In this document: positions 46,390 through 58,260 of the stretch, piece by piece
Layout of the letters: each line of letters opens with the position of its first letter
Numbering within the stretch: position 1 is the stretch's first letter
NCBI RefSeq assembly: GCF_004798865.1
Contig: NW_025335941.1
Location: 7,537,052-7,601,051, forward strand
DNA from: Varanus komodoensis
Lineage: Eukaryota > Chordata > Lepidosauria > Squamata > Varanidae
DNA: 64,000 nucleotides
Reading direction: 5' to 3'
Notes under the pieces: model-generated
Databases searched by the model: none
What the model was told of the DNA's origin: nothing
Seen by the model: only the letters and a program-made list of their open reading frames with translations
Position numbers and translations under genes: made by a program

Positions 46390-46885
46390 TCTAGCAAGTC
46401 GTTACGTGCCACCAGGTTGTCTCTAACTTAGGCCACCCCATGTGCAAAAGCTTCCAAAATGCCAGTTCTTATAAATTCAAAGTGGCCAATGGAGTCAATC
46501 CACCTCATATTTGGTCTTCCTTTTCTTCTTCTGTCTTCTACTTGCCCTTGCATGATTCCCTTGCATGTCTTCTCCAGGAAGTGTTGCCCTCTTGTGATGT
46601 GCCCATAGTATGACTGTCTCAGCTTTATCATTGTTGTTTCCAAAGTTCGGATTTGGTGTGATCTAGGGCCCACTTTTTTGTCTTTCTGTCAGTCCAGAGA
46701 ATTTGCAAAACTCCCCTCCAGTACCATATTTTGAGTGCATCAATTTAGTTCCTGACACCTTTCTTCACTGTCTAGCTTTCATACCTAAACATGTAAACAT
46801 TGTGACTGGAAATGCTACAGTGTGGGAAACCTTGGTCTATGCACCTATACTCTTGATTATCTTGTTCAGTTTCTTCATTGCATCT
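46390..46885 (-). mobile_element. BovB/RTE-type LINE fragment
   Basis: The minus-strand frame 46428-46673 reads MIKLRQSYYGHITRGQHFLE, then a KGIMQGQVEDRRRKGRPNMR stretch and WIDSI. This is the RTE/BovB C-terminal pattern (KLRYFGHIMR...KRGRPRxRWLD). Flanking blocks (cagtccagagaatttgcaaa, tttcttcactgtctagcttt) match the other two copies in the window. Confidence 0.8.
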
Positions 46886-47578
46886 AGCAAGTATGAGCCC
46901 AATATTCTTACATACACCCAAACAAACAAACATCTAGAGAAAGAATATGCTTTACATATAGCTCATGTCATGTAATTAGAAAAAGAAAAGCTCTTTAAAC
47001 CCTTGAAAAGTGCTATCCAATTTTGATGGACACCAGCATTTAATATGGTTTAGGTATGCTACATATAAAGTCAAAGTTCTTCCACTATCCAAAATGTAAC
47101 ATTCCATAATAAAGTTTTCTCTTCTTCCTAATTTCATTTTGATGAGGACTTTTTTTATTTCAGAGCCTGCATATGTGGGAAAATACTGAATATTCAATGT
47201 ATCTGTTTGTGTTATCCTTGAAAGATGCAATTATTAGAATAGCACTCTAACCTCTAATAACCGGTGCTTGTCCCGGTTAATGTAGGTTGATACCTGTCTT
47301 CATATTTGCTAACGTGAATAGCAAAAATCAACGCATCACAAAGTCCACATGGCTCCCACAGAGCTGCATTATCTCCACAGCATCTACTGAAAGAAGATGC
47401 AACAACACTGACATGAACCCCTGCGTGGTGCCATGCCATGCAGACAGGATTGGTTCACACATCATACTAGTGAAATGTGCATGGTGCTCAAGCAGGAGGT
47501 CCTGCCAAGCCCTCCTTCCTGTCTCCATCTCCCATGTGGGAGGATGCAGAAGCTCTTCCTTATATTTTCCCTGACTCT
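46886..47578. other. Unassigned sequence
   Basis: About 690 bases. attggttcacacatcatact near 47453 resembles MITE ends near 4656 and 57017. Confidence 0.35.
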
Positions 47579-47725
47579 TGGCTTGTTGTGTCATCCAGAC
47601 CAGGTAGTGTGGTTTATACATCTACCAGTAAGTTTCAAGACAAGTCTTCTTCAAACCATGGTTTCTGAAGTGGAATCATAGTTTGTTTTAAACCATGCCC
47701 CCAGTCTGGGTAATACAACAAGCCA
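47579..47725. mobile_element. Palindromic MITE (W family)
   Basis: The left end tggcttgttgtgtcatccag mirrors the right end ctgggtaatacaacaagcca with few mismatches. Inside, caaaccatggtttctg and gttttaaaccatg form inner inverted repeats. Partial ends recur at 28831 and about 57205. Confidence 0.65.
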
Positions 47726-49554
47726 ACTTTCAGGAAAGTGAAACACAATCTTCCTAAAGTGCATATCTTGGCTGTGAGGGAATACGGAACGATCCATGTG
47801 TCGATATACCTTTGAATGTTGCTAAACCTCAGGTTCTTCCATCTTGAAGAAATTTACAAATTGGTAAATACATGTTAAACACGAACCAGATGGAGTAACA
47901 CTTGTTGTTGTGCTGTAGAATAGAAAGGGTCAGGGAAGAAGCACAGGAACCAAAAGGTTTGTGGTGCATTGGCTCCTTCCTGCTCATGTGTACCTTGCCA
48001 AACCACAGTTTAGCGTGCCAGATAAAGTGGGTCAATGTGCCTTGGGGCCTAAGTGATATCTAATGAGCTTACACAGATCTCTCTGACTGATGGAAAATTA
48101 TAGTCAACGACAAAGGCATGACTTGCAAGGCTATTATTCCGCACAACAAAAGAGTGGCAGGTGTGCCTCCTTGTCTCAGGGCCAAGACATTGCACAAATT
48201 CTTCTTCTCCACTGTTAAGGGCACACATTTTTGACAAAGCAGAAGCAATATTTAACAGCATTTTATTCTATGAGAGCTCTTAATATGGATTTTAAACACA
48301 GATGGGGGGATAAAATAATCTCCTAAGAAATGAAGCCAGTGTACTGCTCATTTCTCTTTCTCCCCAATACCGTGACCACTCCTCATCATTCGTGGCCAGG
48401 CCATTTTGGAATAAAGTGGTTGCTATAACTCATGAAAATAAAACACATATGCCACCCTTGGAAGACATGTATTCTATATGAAAATTTGGTTTATAGCTGC
48501 CAGACCCACAAGCCTGAACCCACAAAGTAATTCCACCAGCATGCATCTGTCAGGCAGACAAGCTAAATGAGAGCAAGAATTTATGCCATTCCTTCCTGAA
48601 TTGGCTACTGCTGGTCTTCCATAGCTAAGAAGATTATAAATGAGACTCATCCCTATCAGCAAGTTTTCCTTGCTGCCTAACACAGAGAGGCTTTGCCATG
48701 CAGATGGGAGTGCCCAACCCCACTTTTGCTGAAAATGGAGCAAAGTTTCCTCTCCCTCCCTCCCTCCCACCTCAGCCCCAGCCCTAGCCCTGAATGTATA
48801 CAAGAACACAACAAGCATTATTAAAACATCAGAAGGTATCACATCCTCACAGACATTTGTAACTTAAGGGGACAAGTATGAGATCAAGGAAGAAGAAAAC
48901 CAGCAATTTTTTGAACTTACCAAAATTCTCCATAATTCACTTTCAGTTCACTCCCATTTTTATTTTAACCTGTTTTTCAGCTTGCTCAAATGCAGGAGGT
49001 GTGCATCTCCGGACATATTTTTTCAGAAGTACACACTTTCCCCCTATTGGCTAAGTATGGAAATGCATATTATTCAGAAAAAATGTGCATTTGACGTGTG
49101 CTTTTTTTTTAAAGTGCATTTTAAAATGTGATCAGAAATTCAAGAATTTACAGACAATTCTCCCAAAAAGTACAAAATGGCACAAATTTGGGATTGTGAA
49201 TGGGGCATGTTTGCAAACCGAATGGGATTTGCAAACAGAAATGAGATTCTCATGCATCTGTAATGAAATCCAGTTTCATTAGTTATAGTGAAAATGCCGT
49301 TTTTCAATTCATTTAGATGTGAATTGCACTCTAAAAGCCTAACTGCTTGTTAGGCTAACTACACAGTGAGTTATCTTTTGTTACATATTTAGTATAGGGA
49401 ACCACTCATACAACCCTGTTTCTGATTGGGACCACAGTGCTTTGTGGGATGAGGATCAATTCTTTCCCCTGCCCATTGCACTGTTTGCTACTCAAACTGC
49501 CTCCTATGGGAGGGAGATCAACAACAACCACAAAATGCTCCATTGAGCTCATTT
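47726..49554. other. Unassigned sequence with a possible decayed MITE
   Basis: About 1.8 kb. The stretch near 49000-49290 has repeated aaatgtgcatttt-like words that suggest an AT-rich MITE, but ends cannot be placed. Confidence 0.35.
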
Positions 49555-49690
49555 GCAATGGTGTCTGGACTTGACAGCCCTTCAGAGAGAGGCTATGTTT
49601 AAATAGAAAGCTGTTCTCTGCAGTCCTTTAACTGGAAGTCCCATTCAGATGGAGGACATAGGGCCATCCTAGCTGTACATCTAATGGGAG
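49555..49690 (+). repeat. Y-family repeat, copy 8, right part only
   Basis: gacttgacagcccttcagag, aaagctgttctctgcagtcc and gatggaggacatagggccat match the right half of copies 6 and 7. Confidence 0.5.
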
Positions 49691-50171
49691 GATGTCCTGG
49701 GCTCCCAACACCATTCAACAGCACACAAATCCTCCGTGAACAGAACTGGCTTCACTGTGGCCTATGAAAGATCCCATATCCAAAGGAATAGGCATATCCT
49801 TTTTGATTTCTTTACCATGGAATGATCATTGTCTCGAAATGCAATTGGATAATACGGTAAGTCTGGCTTTTGGCATGGTTTTAAGATAGACTCTCCCAAT
49901 TTCAACATTATCCTTGGAATTACCATAATTTAATCAGGTCCATTCTTCAGTGTCTGAATTTAGTTGCAACTTCCCCAGAGGAGCAGGCTTTTCACTGTCT
50001 AGGTCCTTCTCTACCTAAAAGGCAAAGAGAACAAATGAAATTTCCCATGTAAAGAAGATTTGGAGCAAGAACAATCATTTTTCCCTGATGGGAAGCTTTT
50101 CTGGCCCCTGGGCAATGTTTGTCTTTTCTGTTTCTTAGATCTCTGTTAAGAACCAAACATCCCTTTAGCGA
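49691..50171. other. Unassigned sequence
   Basis: About 480 bases with no recognised element. Confidence 0.4.
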
Positions 50172-50300
50172 ATGTGCAGCCCTTCAGATATTGTTGGACT
50201 TCACCTCCCATCATCCTTTACTGTCAGCAGCATTGGCTAGGACTGATAGGAGTTGCAGTCCAACACCATCTGGAGAGCCACATGTTCCCTATCACTACTG
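50172..50300. mobile_element. P-family palindromic MITE
   Basis: gttggacttcacctcccatc and taggagttgcagtccaacac are the two arms around cagcagcattggctag; ends tctggagagccacatgttcc. Confidence 0.75.
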
Positions 50301-50639
50301 TAGATATATATTATACTACATTGTATCAAGGCTTTTCTAAGCTGCTAAATAGTGGATACATGCAGAACACTTTGGATAGTTTTGATATATGTGGGCACAA
50401 TGTTAGATGCTGTAATATTCCCTGGTTGAAACATTCTAATGAATTATATCTCTTATGACACATCATTTGTTGAACCCTCCCGGAAATGAAACAATAAGCT
50501 TAAACTGGCAATGAAGATGGATTAACCAACGTGACACTATAATGCACACCTTCGGCCTATGGCAAAATGGGCTAAAGATGAATAAATCTAATTCCCCATT
50601 GAAAACTTTAGTCTGAAATCTTTGTGTTTTTGTTGTTTG

Positions 50640-50870
50640 CCTCGCTGTCAAACTTCCTTATTTAAGGAAGCAGAGCGGATGTTGCCAAGTTGCCCATCAA
50701 CACTCTTGGACAGTAGGACTGAGCAAGGCAAACAGGCCACCTAGTCATAGTCCGCAATGCTGCAAGGTGTGCTGTACAACAAATTAAAGTATTAAAAGTA
50801 TTATAATAATTCATATATAATAATTATTATTTGTAATATACAGTTATTATATAGTAACAAGTAATCATTT
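50640..50870 (-). repeat. Y-family repeat, copy 9 (opposite strand)
   Basis: The reverse complement gives an AT-rich block with aataattattatatat, then gactaggtggcctgtttgcc, tcctactgtccaagagtgt and tgatgggcaacttggcaac. It is the only copy found on the minus strand. Confidence 0.55.
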
Positions 50871-50879
50871 CTATACTCT

Positions 50880-50970
50880 ACCATGAAGCTCACTGGGCGA
50901 CTTTGGGCCAGTGACTGGATCTCAGACTAACCTTCCTCAGAAGGCCATTAATAATAAAATGGAGAAGAGA
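50880..50970 (+). mobile_element. tRNA-derived SINE fragment
   Basis: ccatgaagctcactgggcga and ctttgggccagtgactggat followed by ctcagactaaccttcctcag match the central part of the main SINE. Confidence 0.65.
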
Positions 50971-51179
50971 CACTTTAGGCACACTGCCTCAAGCTCCTTT
51001 AAAAACCAGATTGTGTCAGTAGTGAAGGAACAGGTGAAGGTCAGGAAAGTGGACATCAAAGGATATTTTTCCCAACCAATGATGGAAAAACTATGACACT
51101 GTCAATCCTGTACCAGGTTAAATCTTAATACTTGTTTGAAAAGAAATAGCAATTGGAGCACTAAAGAAAGACAATCCAT

Positions 51180-53070
51180 GCCAGCTATGCTGTTGCTCTG
51201 TGCTGTCCAGTCATCTGTCTTACCTTGACACTATGAATGAAGATTCCGGAAGGTCCTGTCCCTGACACCCTTGCTTAGCCCTTGTTGTAAACTCAAGGCT
51301 GTGGTTTCCTTTATAGACTCAATCCATTTCATGGCTGGTCTTCCCTTCTTCTGCCTTTGAGTTTCCTTAGCATGACTGTCTTCATCAGTGACTCTTGCCT
51401 TCTCATGATCTGCCCTATTTTTGACACTCCGAGTTTCATCATTTTTTATTTCAAGGAAAGTTCTGGTTTGATTTGCTAGGACCTACTTCTCTGTCTCTCT
51501 GTTGATCCAGGGTAGGGTTGGGATGAACCCTAGTTGAATCCATCCTTCTAATATCTGCAGACTTCCCATTGTGCTCAGCCCAGTCTTGCAAAGCGAGTCA
51601 AGCTGAGAGGATGTCTGCATCCCCTCATGGAATGAAGGTTGCACGACTGGCAACCTTCTTCCACGTCAGGTGGAGCAGTTCAGAGGTTGCTGCAGGTTAT
51701 GCACAAGGCAGATACTGCTTGTGGTCGCAAGGGGCTCCATTCCTGGCAAGCCCAGTCATCATTGTCGGATGCAGCAGCTTGTGCAGCATGTGGGGCTTGA
51801 TTCCTGGCAAGTACCCCACCCTTGTCAGGAATTGGGTTGTTGCAAAGCAGGGTACAGGATTGCTGCAAAGCAGACTGGAATCCAGGGAACCGAGTCCAGA
51901 GAATCCAATGAATTCCCAGCCCAGAAGGATTCTTCACACTTCCCTATTCCATGGCAGTTGCAAAGTTCTCTTCCTGAGCCATGCTTCAAATGCAGGCATT
52001 TCTTCCTGTCATCTTTCTTCACCGTCAGGCTTTCACATGCATACATAGTGACAGGGAAACCAGTAGTGTGGATGATCTTGGCCTTGGTCTCCAGTGAAAC
52101 ATTCTTCTGGAAGATCTTTTATAGTTCCTTCATTGCTGCCCTTCCATGTCTCAGCCTTCTTTGAATTCCTTGGCTGCCATTTCTATTTGAATTTATTTCT
52201 GAGCCAACATATGCAGTATCTTTCACAATTTTATTTTCTTAATTGGTGACAGTAAAGTTCAGTAATTCTTTTGTAGTCACATTTTTTGTTTTCTTAATGT
52301 TCCACTAGAACTTGCTTTTGTACTTTCTTCTTTCACCTTCATCATGAGTCATTTCAATCCAATGCCAATTTCTGCCAGTAATATGGCATCATCATCTTAA
52401 ATTACTGCTGCATGTTCTGCCAATTTTCGCTTCTTCCTTTGATCCTAGTCCAACTCTCCTTATGATATGTTCTACATACGAATGGAATGAACAGAGAAAT
52501 AAAATACACCTTTGTCTGATGTCATTGCTTATAGGTAACCATTCTGTTTCTCCATCCTTTGTCCTAACAAGAGCTTCTTGCCCATGATAGAGATTATGCA
52601 TCAGGATAACCAAGTGCTAAGGCACATCCATGTCTTGAGCCACAGAGTCAAAGGCTTTGATCTAGTAAATAAAGCATAGACTGATCTTCTCCTGAAATGT
52701 TTTGGTGCATTCTAAAAGTGAATATATATTTACCATATGATCTTGAGTGCCTCTTCCTTTTTGGAATCCAACCAGAATTTCACTCTGTTGCAACACCTTG
52801 CGTACCACTTTGCTTGCATGGGAATTTAGTGCAATGGTCCTATAATTTAATTTTAAAGCTCAATTTAATGCTAAAGCCCTTAGCATCTCCTTTCTTGGGG
52901 AATGGAATATATATGGAACATTTCAGTCTATGGGTCATTGTTTTGTTTTCCATATTTATTAGCATATACTTGTAAGGTTTTGAACTGATTCATTCTCTGC
53001 AACCGGGAATAGTGTTATTGATACCCTATCTACTCCAGATGCCTTCCAAGTGCTTTCAGAAACAAATGCC
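51180..53070 (-). mobile_element. BovB/RTE-type LINE, longest copy, interrupted by X3
   Basis: About 1.45 kb of LINE sequence excluding the insertion. The minus-strand frame 52392-52613 reads LYHGQEALVRTKDGETEW, then ISNDIRQRCILFLCSFHSYV and EHIIRR. This matches the RTE RT (LYxGQEATVRT...GVRQGCILSPxLFNxYAEHIMR) with the QGC of the motif changed to QRC. Further 5', cctcttcctttttggaatcc and tcctttcttggggaatgga match the upstream RT. Many stops; an old copy. Confidence 0.8.
51513..51946 (-). mobile_element. X-family element, copy 3, nested in BovB
   Basis: It interrupts the BovB antisense exactly between gttgatccaggg and ccatggcagttgcaaag. The flanks atccaggg (51505-51512) and ttccatgg (51947-51954) match at 6 of 8 bases. 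The ends are tagggttggg and cttcccta, sharing TAGGG as inverted termini. The 434-bp length, 8-bp duplication and TAGGG ends fit a non-autonomous hAT-like element. The 159- and 164-codon frames inside are not supported as genes. Confidence 0.7.
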
Positions 53071-53539
53071 AAGCATACAGGACCTCATACTATTTTCAGT
53101 AATAAATCTATAATCATAAATAGTACAGTCTTGCAGGCACCAATACACATTTCATTCTCAGTGATTTCTGTGGCGTGTGTGCCAATGGGATTACAGTTCT
53201 GTCCCTAGCACAAAGAACATTGATCCTATGATTCATCTAGTGCTTCCAGGCTCCTAGCGTTCCTTCTCAAATGACATTGTGCTCTTTCTTTCACTTTTCT
53301 TCAAAAAGCTTTGACACCATGGAGAAACACAAGAGGGTCACACAATGAAGAAGGCAGAACCCTATTCCCCACCCACCAGTAAATGAGTGAGGGTGTTTGC
53401 TCAATATGCACATCAGCTAGAAGCACCCTAAATATTGGTAATCTGCACTAGCAAGAGAGACCCTTAAATCCACATGGAGAGTTGCTACATGTGAACAGAA
53501 TCCTGTCCTAAGCAGACTCCTCTCACTTTCTTTTTATCT
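53071..53539. other. Unassigned sequence
   Basis: About 470 bases with no recognised element. Confidence 0.4.
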
Positions 53540-53891
53540 TATGGTGTAGAACCTCAGCCCAGGGGGACAATCTCCACTCCAGCTAAGGTCCCAATCTGCC
53601 ACCCTGAGATTCCTAGATGACCACATCCCTTCCTCCAACTACTGATCCTTTGATGTTTTCTTAGCAGCAGGGGGAAGGGGTAGTTTTTCTTCTTGTTCTA
53701 GAAGGTTGACATCTTTCTCCTAAGGTTTAGTTACTGGCAGTGAGAGCTTCAAACTAAAATTAACTGGCATTTGGAGAATTTTTGACCCCACCTCTTTTGC
53801 CTTTGGTCCCCACCCACTGCTGAGTGGGACACCTGAGGGCTTCTCTTAAATGAAATTTGGCCTTCAAGCTGGAAGAGGTTCTGCATCCATG
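53540..53891 (+). mobile_element. hAT-like MITE, family A, copy 3, with target-site duplication
   Basis: The left end tatggtgtagaacct mirrors the right end aggttctgcatccatg. The flanks ttttatct and ttttacct match at 7 of 8 bases. The interior cctaaggtttagttactggc and gagcttcaaactaaaattaa align with copies 1 and 2. Confidence 0.8.
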
Positions 53892-55039
53892 TTTTACCTT
53901 ATCACTGTGTGCATGTGTCTATAGGCACCCACAAAAATGGCACACCGATCTACACAAATACTTACATTTTTCCATTTATACAGAAAGAGGTGGTGGCTCT
54001 GTTCCTCTAGGCATTTGCTCTTCTCAGACAAAGCAATGAAAATGAGGATTAATACTGGGGCACTGTGCAGTTGCAAAAGAAACTATCCTAACAGGATGAA
54101 GCTCATGACTCTCAGCATCCTAGCAAGGCTATATAGTGCCTCTTCGTCTCATTTTTCTAGGAAAAGATAGTAGAGTCAAGAAAGGAGATGACTTAAGACT
54201 GTGTCTCTTTAGATATAAAGCCTCTGAGCAATGTAGTTTATATTTCATGCACAGATGAATTAGCTAATGATACAATTCTCCAGGGGTAGGGCGACACATT
54301 GCTGCAGTGCTAATTAAGTTGCAATTGCATTCTTCCTGCATCTTCAGGATCCTTTAAAGGTTTCAAGTTAGTTTAAAAACAACAGCAATGCTTACATTAA
54401 AAACTGGTGCCATTAAAATATCTTTTTCTTAGTTTTTCATGCCATTGACATTGCAGCCTAATTCCTGCTATGCATGATAAAAACGCACCTTGCCATTGTC
54501 CTCGCTGAATTTCTGAAGAAGATGCTGTTGCTTTTGAGGTTTGCTGGCTATTCCTTGCTGGCCTACTGAGCCACCTGCAACCTACTAGAGATTTGATAGC
54601 AACAGTAAACATTTTAAATAGCCATCATGTCCCCTAGATATGTTGCTCTACAACTGCTGTTCTCCCTGCCTAGCGTCACACAGAGCCCAGACTCCATCCT
54701 GGCTGACTCTGCCTGCTTAGGCTCCTTTTCTGATGGTTCAGCCACCACTGCAATTGCTTATGGTGCTCTGGAGTGATGCTGCCTTGCTCCATCAAGTACT
54801 TTGTAGGCAATTACAACAGCTGTGCCTGGCACCCATCAGGAGAAGCATCATTACCAGCACCACCCTCATCCTCTGACAAGCCCTACCTAGCCATTCACCT
54901 ATCCCATTCAGCAGAAAAAAATAGGAGGATGTGGAATTGCCTCTCTGCCAACATGGAATAGTCTTCTGTCATGGGGAGGGAACACCTGACAGCCCCACGC
55001 CAAAGACCTAACCCTGGGAACTAAATATAATTCAAAACT
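53892..55039. other. Unassigned sequence
   Basis: About 1.15 kb with no recognised repeat or exon. Confidence 0.35.
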
Positions 55040-55165
55040 ATTTTGCTGCCTGAGATCAGCTCTTCATATGATATGCTGTGTTGTATTCTATTTTGTCTTA
55101 TTGTTGAACTGTCCCGAGACCATGGTAAGGGACGGTCTAAAAAATTTTAAATAAATAAATATGAT
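55040..55165 (+). mobile_element. LINE 3' tail (L2/CR1-like)
   Basis: aactgtcccgagaccatggt and aagggacggtctaaaaaatt followed by an (AAAT)n tail match the GCCCCGAGxCCTCGG..GGGCGG end of reptilian LINE 3' UTRs. Confidence 0.6.
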
Positions 55166-55440
55166 GTGCTCATTTTTATGTACAGATGCAAATTCAGAAA
55201 TGGTTATTATATTTTAAATAGGAATACAACCATCTTACCATAGTTGGGAAGATTGTGACCAAGTGACCTGTGTGTTTTGCCCCATCTGTTGTCCATGTAC
55301 TGTTATTGGGAAACTTCAAGGCTCAACTCTGACTTCTGCTGGTTCTTTATCTTTATACTGTACTTAGACTGGGCAGCACTTCAAATACAGACTGTCTTCA
55401 TCACGGAGGTCAGTCATCCACCAGCCCTCCTCTGTAATAA
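55165..55440 (+). repeat. Y-family repeat, copy 2
   Basis: gatgcaaattcagaaatggt, taaataggaatacaaccatc, gtgaccaagtgacctgtgtg, actgttattgggaaacttca and gggcagcacttcaaatacag follow the family order. Confidence 0.7.
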
Positions 55441-55459
55441 GTAGACAGATGGGCAACCT

Positions 55460-55560
55460 GGGTACCTCCCTCCATTCCATCTACAGAAGCCAAGCAGACT
55501 GGAAGCTGAATCTCATTTCGACACTAGTGATGAGATACCATCCTCTACCTCACTGCACAG
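55460..55560 (+). mobile_element. U-family repeat, copy 2
   Basis: tccattccatctacagaagc, gactggaagctgaatctcat and cgacactagtgatgag match 140-215 of the window. It is followed by a (CAG)n run at 55556-55575. Confidence 0.5.
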
Positions 55561-55925
55561 CAGCAGCAGCAGCAGGCTAGCAAAGTGGGCACAGGACCAG
55601 CGGCATGGAAAACACCACTGTGCCCTTCAACAGAGGGCAACAGCCAGGGAGCTGCCCCCATAGCTCCCTCCACAATATCCACCATCTGCCATCTGAGAAA
55701 CCCACCTACAGGTAGGATCAGCCTTCTAATCCAGTTAAGAAACCTGTTGCTAAAAGCTGTGTAGAATCTGGATGAGCAGGTATGTCTTAATGGCCTACAT
55801 AAACTTCATTGTCCTTGTACCCTGGTAATCACCTCTATCCTCTGACCTGGACACAGTTCACTCTTAGCATATTTTTGCTGTTCATTTTTCTTTGTCTGTT
55901 TGTAAGTGTAGTGTGTTTCCCCTAG
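55561..55925. other. Unassigned sequence
   Basis: About 365 bases; starts with a short (CAG)n run. Nothing else recognised. Confidence 0.4.
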
Positions 55926-55966
55926 GGTGCAATCCTATGCATCTTTAGACAGAAAAAAGACCTGCT
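55926..55966. mobile_element. Fragment of TGCAATCCTATGCA-type repeat
   Basis: gggtgcaatcctatgcatct and ttagacagaaaaaagacctg match the fragment beside the gap at 24270. One arm only. Confidence 0.55.
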
Positions 55967-57857
55967 GGCCCCAGCCAGCCAGCCAATTTTGTCTAAGATT
56001 TCTGACCAGGTTTGCTCTCTCAGGCCTGGTCTTCCAAAAACTGTCATGGTTGGGTTCTATTCAGTAAAGAACATGAGGAGAGAAAGAAAGAAAGCCTGAA
56101 AAACTATAGCTTTTATAAAAAGAAGAAATGTTATGCATATCTTTGGGCTAATAGACCAGAGCTGGGCAAAAAGTAGATTGAGATAGAAACATAGAAACAG
56201 AGTGAGAGGAATGGAATTTCCTGTGGAAAGACTATTTGCTCAGTTCAGGTTTGGAACTAAGAATGTCAACCCGGGCTCAGAATATGCTTACAGACCACTT
56301 TTCAAAGGGTTTATCTTTTGCACATGGATCTGGCTGGTATATGTTGGAGTTCCTATTAAAAATTGGAGACAAAATAGATCCAAACAGCCTGAAGAATATT
56401 TACCCCTGCAGTAGGTTATCTATGAAGGAGTATTATGTGTTGATCAGACAAGTGGGAGAGTAGAATTTATGATCATTAGGTGGATTCATGCCTATCCCAC
56501 AATGAGAGAGGAGAGAGATGACAGTTTTTGTTATTTGGGGGAACGGAAAGTGATACAGTGTTCACATAGTGTATATCTGTTGGTATGTTCGATTTGACTT
56601 CACAGACTTCTTGTCATCCATAAGCCTGTTTCATGGATTTTGATCGTGCTTCAGAAACCTTCTCAATTTGTTAGGGCAGATATGACAGCAGGAATGAGTG
56701 GGTACCATGCGTAACGATGCTTCTGATTGTGGACCACCTTCAGCTCTCTGAAAAACTGTCTGCCTTACAAAAATCCATTTGTGGGAAGACATGGTTGCGG
56801 CAGGTTAATTTGTATTAAGATGACCTGGTGATTATAGTGCTCGGAAAAAAATAAAAATTTACTTGTTAAATCCTGCACCCACCAGTATCCAGCTGTTGAA
56901 ATCCTGTCAGAAGCAAAAGAAATGGCAAAATAGAAATGTAGTTTGTTCACCTTGGACGTTGTAGTTGTCCGTGGACGTTGCAATAAAACAGCCTTGGATT
57001 TTGCCACCTAGTGGCTGGGTTTACACATCATGACAACCCTGCATGGTTATCACGGTTTGCAGCTTTTTTACCGCAATGTTCCTGCAGATGATCAGGCTTG
57101 TGGTGGAAACTTTGCTCCTTCCTGCCTTCCTGTTTCCTGTCCGCCCTCTAGGCAGTATCCCAGGAGATACCGTGGGGAAGGAGGAGGCGCCTTTCTTTGA
57201 GAGCTGTCATAACAAGCCAAGTTTGGCTCACCATGGCTGTCAAGCCATCTCTGCTGCATAAACCTGCCCTGAAGCTCAGCCAGGGATGGGGGTGGTGGGG
57301 TGGAACCATTCCTGCCCTGTCCCATGTGTCTGCCTGAGGGAATCCCCTCGTGCATATGAGCAAGAGGGAGGAGAATCAGCTGGGCTGTAGTGCCTGGTTG
57401 GGAATAATACCACTCAGCAAATTCTCTGCACATCCCCTTTTCTTGATCCTACTCATGAGAGAGATGGGAGTTCAACCTGGCACTCACCCAAGTGCCTGAG
57501 AAGCATCATCAACCTGACCTGCACCTTAACACCTTTCTTGCAAGTGGCAGTCAGGGTGGGGGGGGGGGGACTTTCCCAACCTTCTTGCTTCAGCTTGCCA
57601 GAGGGGTGCTTCCAAGGTGGTGCCCATGAAGTGGGTGCCAGGTTAGGGACTCCTTTCTGGAAAGTGGAAGTGAGAATGGGGGGGGGGAGCAGAGGAAGCA
57701 GGTGCATGGCATAGCCCCTCCACCAAGCATAGCCCCCCCCCCCCCGCCAAGTGTTTCTCACCTCTTCTGTTCGTATGCATGAGGGGCTTCCCTCAGTCAT
57801 GTGTGGGGTGGGACAATGGGGAAATCAGAGCCTCACTCCACTTCCAAAGAAGACCTT
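55967..57857. other. Unassigned sequence with mononucleotide runs
   Basis: About 1.9 kb. Runs of G (about 57558-57569 and 57679-57687) and C (about 57733-57744). tgtcataacaagccaag at 57206 matches a W-family end. Frames at 57092-57800 reflect GC-rich sequence without recognised domains. Confidence 0.35.
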
Positions 57858-58260
57858 TAGGGAAGGAGGTGGGCAGAGCAGGAACTCTATCTATGGATGT
57901 AGTTAAATGCCTTCTGTCTGTGTTTTGCAGATCATCAGGCATTTTCTATTTGGCCATCCTCTTATTGACAGAATTAGATACTTTTTAATCCAGAATTTCA
58001 TTCTACTTGCTCTAATTTGCATTAGCACTACTACACAGTAGTGCTAATGCACATTTGAACATAAGCACACTTGTACAAATGCATATAAGGCCATTTGAAT
58101 TAGCACAAATTCCCATGGAAAATGGAACATGAAAAACTGGTCTGCCAGTCTATAGAATCCATGTGACTTGGGAAAAAATGGTCCACTGCAGAATTTGCAG
58201 GTCAGTTTCATAGAAAAGTAAAGTGATTTGAATCCCTTGCAGATTTCTTTGACATCCTTG
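57858..58260 (+). mobile_element. Z-family MITE, copy 3
   Basis: cctcttattgacagaattag, aaaatggtccactgcagaat, ttgcaggtcagtttcataga and cagatttctttgacatcctt follow the Z order. The centre holds a perfect hairpin at 58018-58051 (tgcattagcactact, 4-base loop, agtagtgctaatgca). Confidence 0.65.

Noticed and set aside
51569-52164. Two overlapping frames of 159 and 164 codons
   Set aside because: They lie mostly in the nested X3 element and run into antisense BovB; no protein family is recognised.
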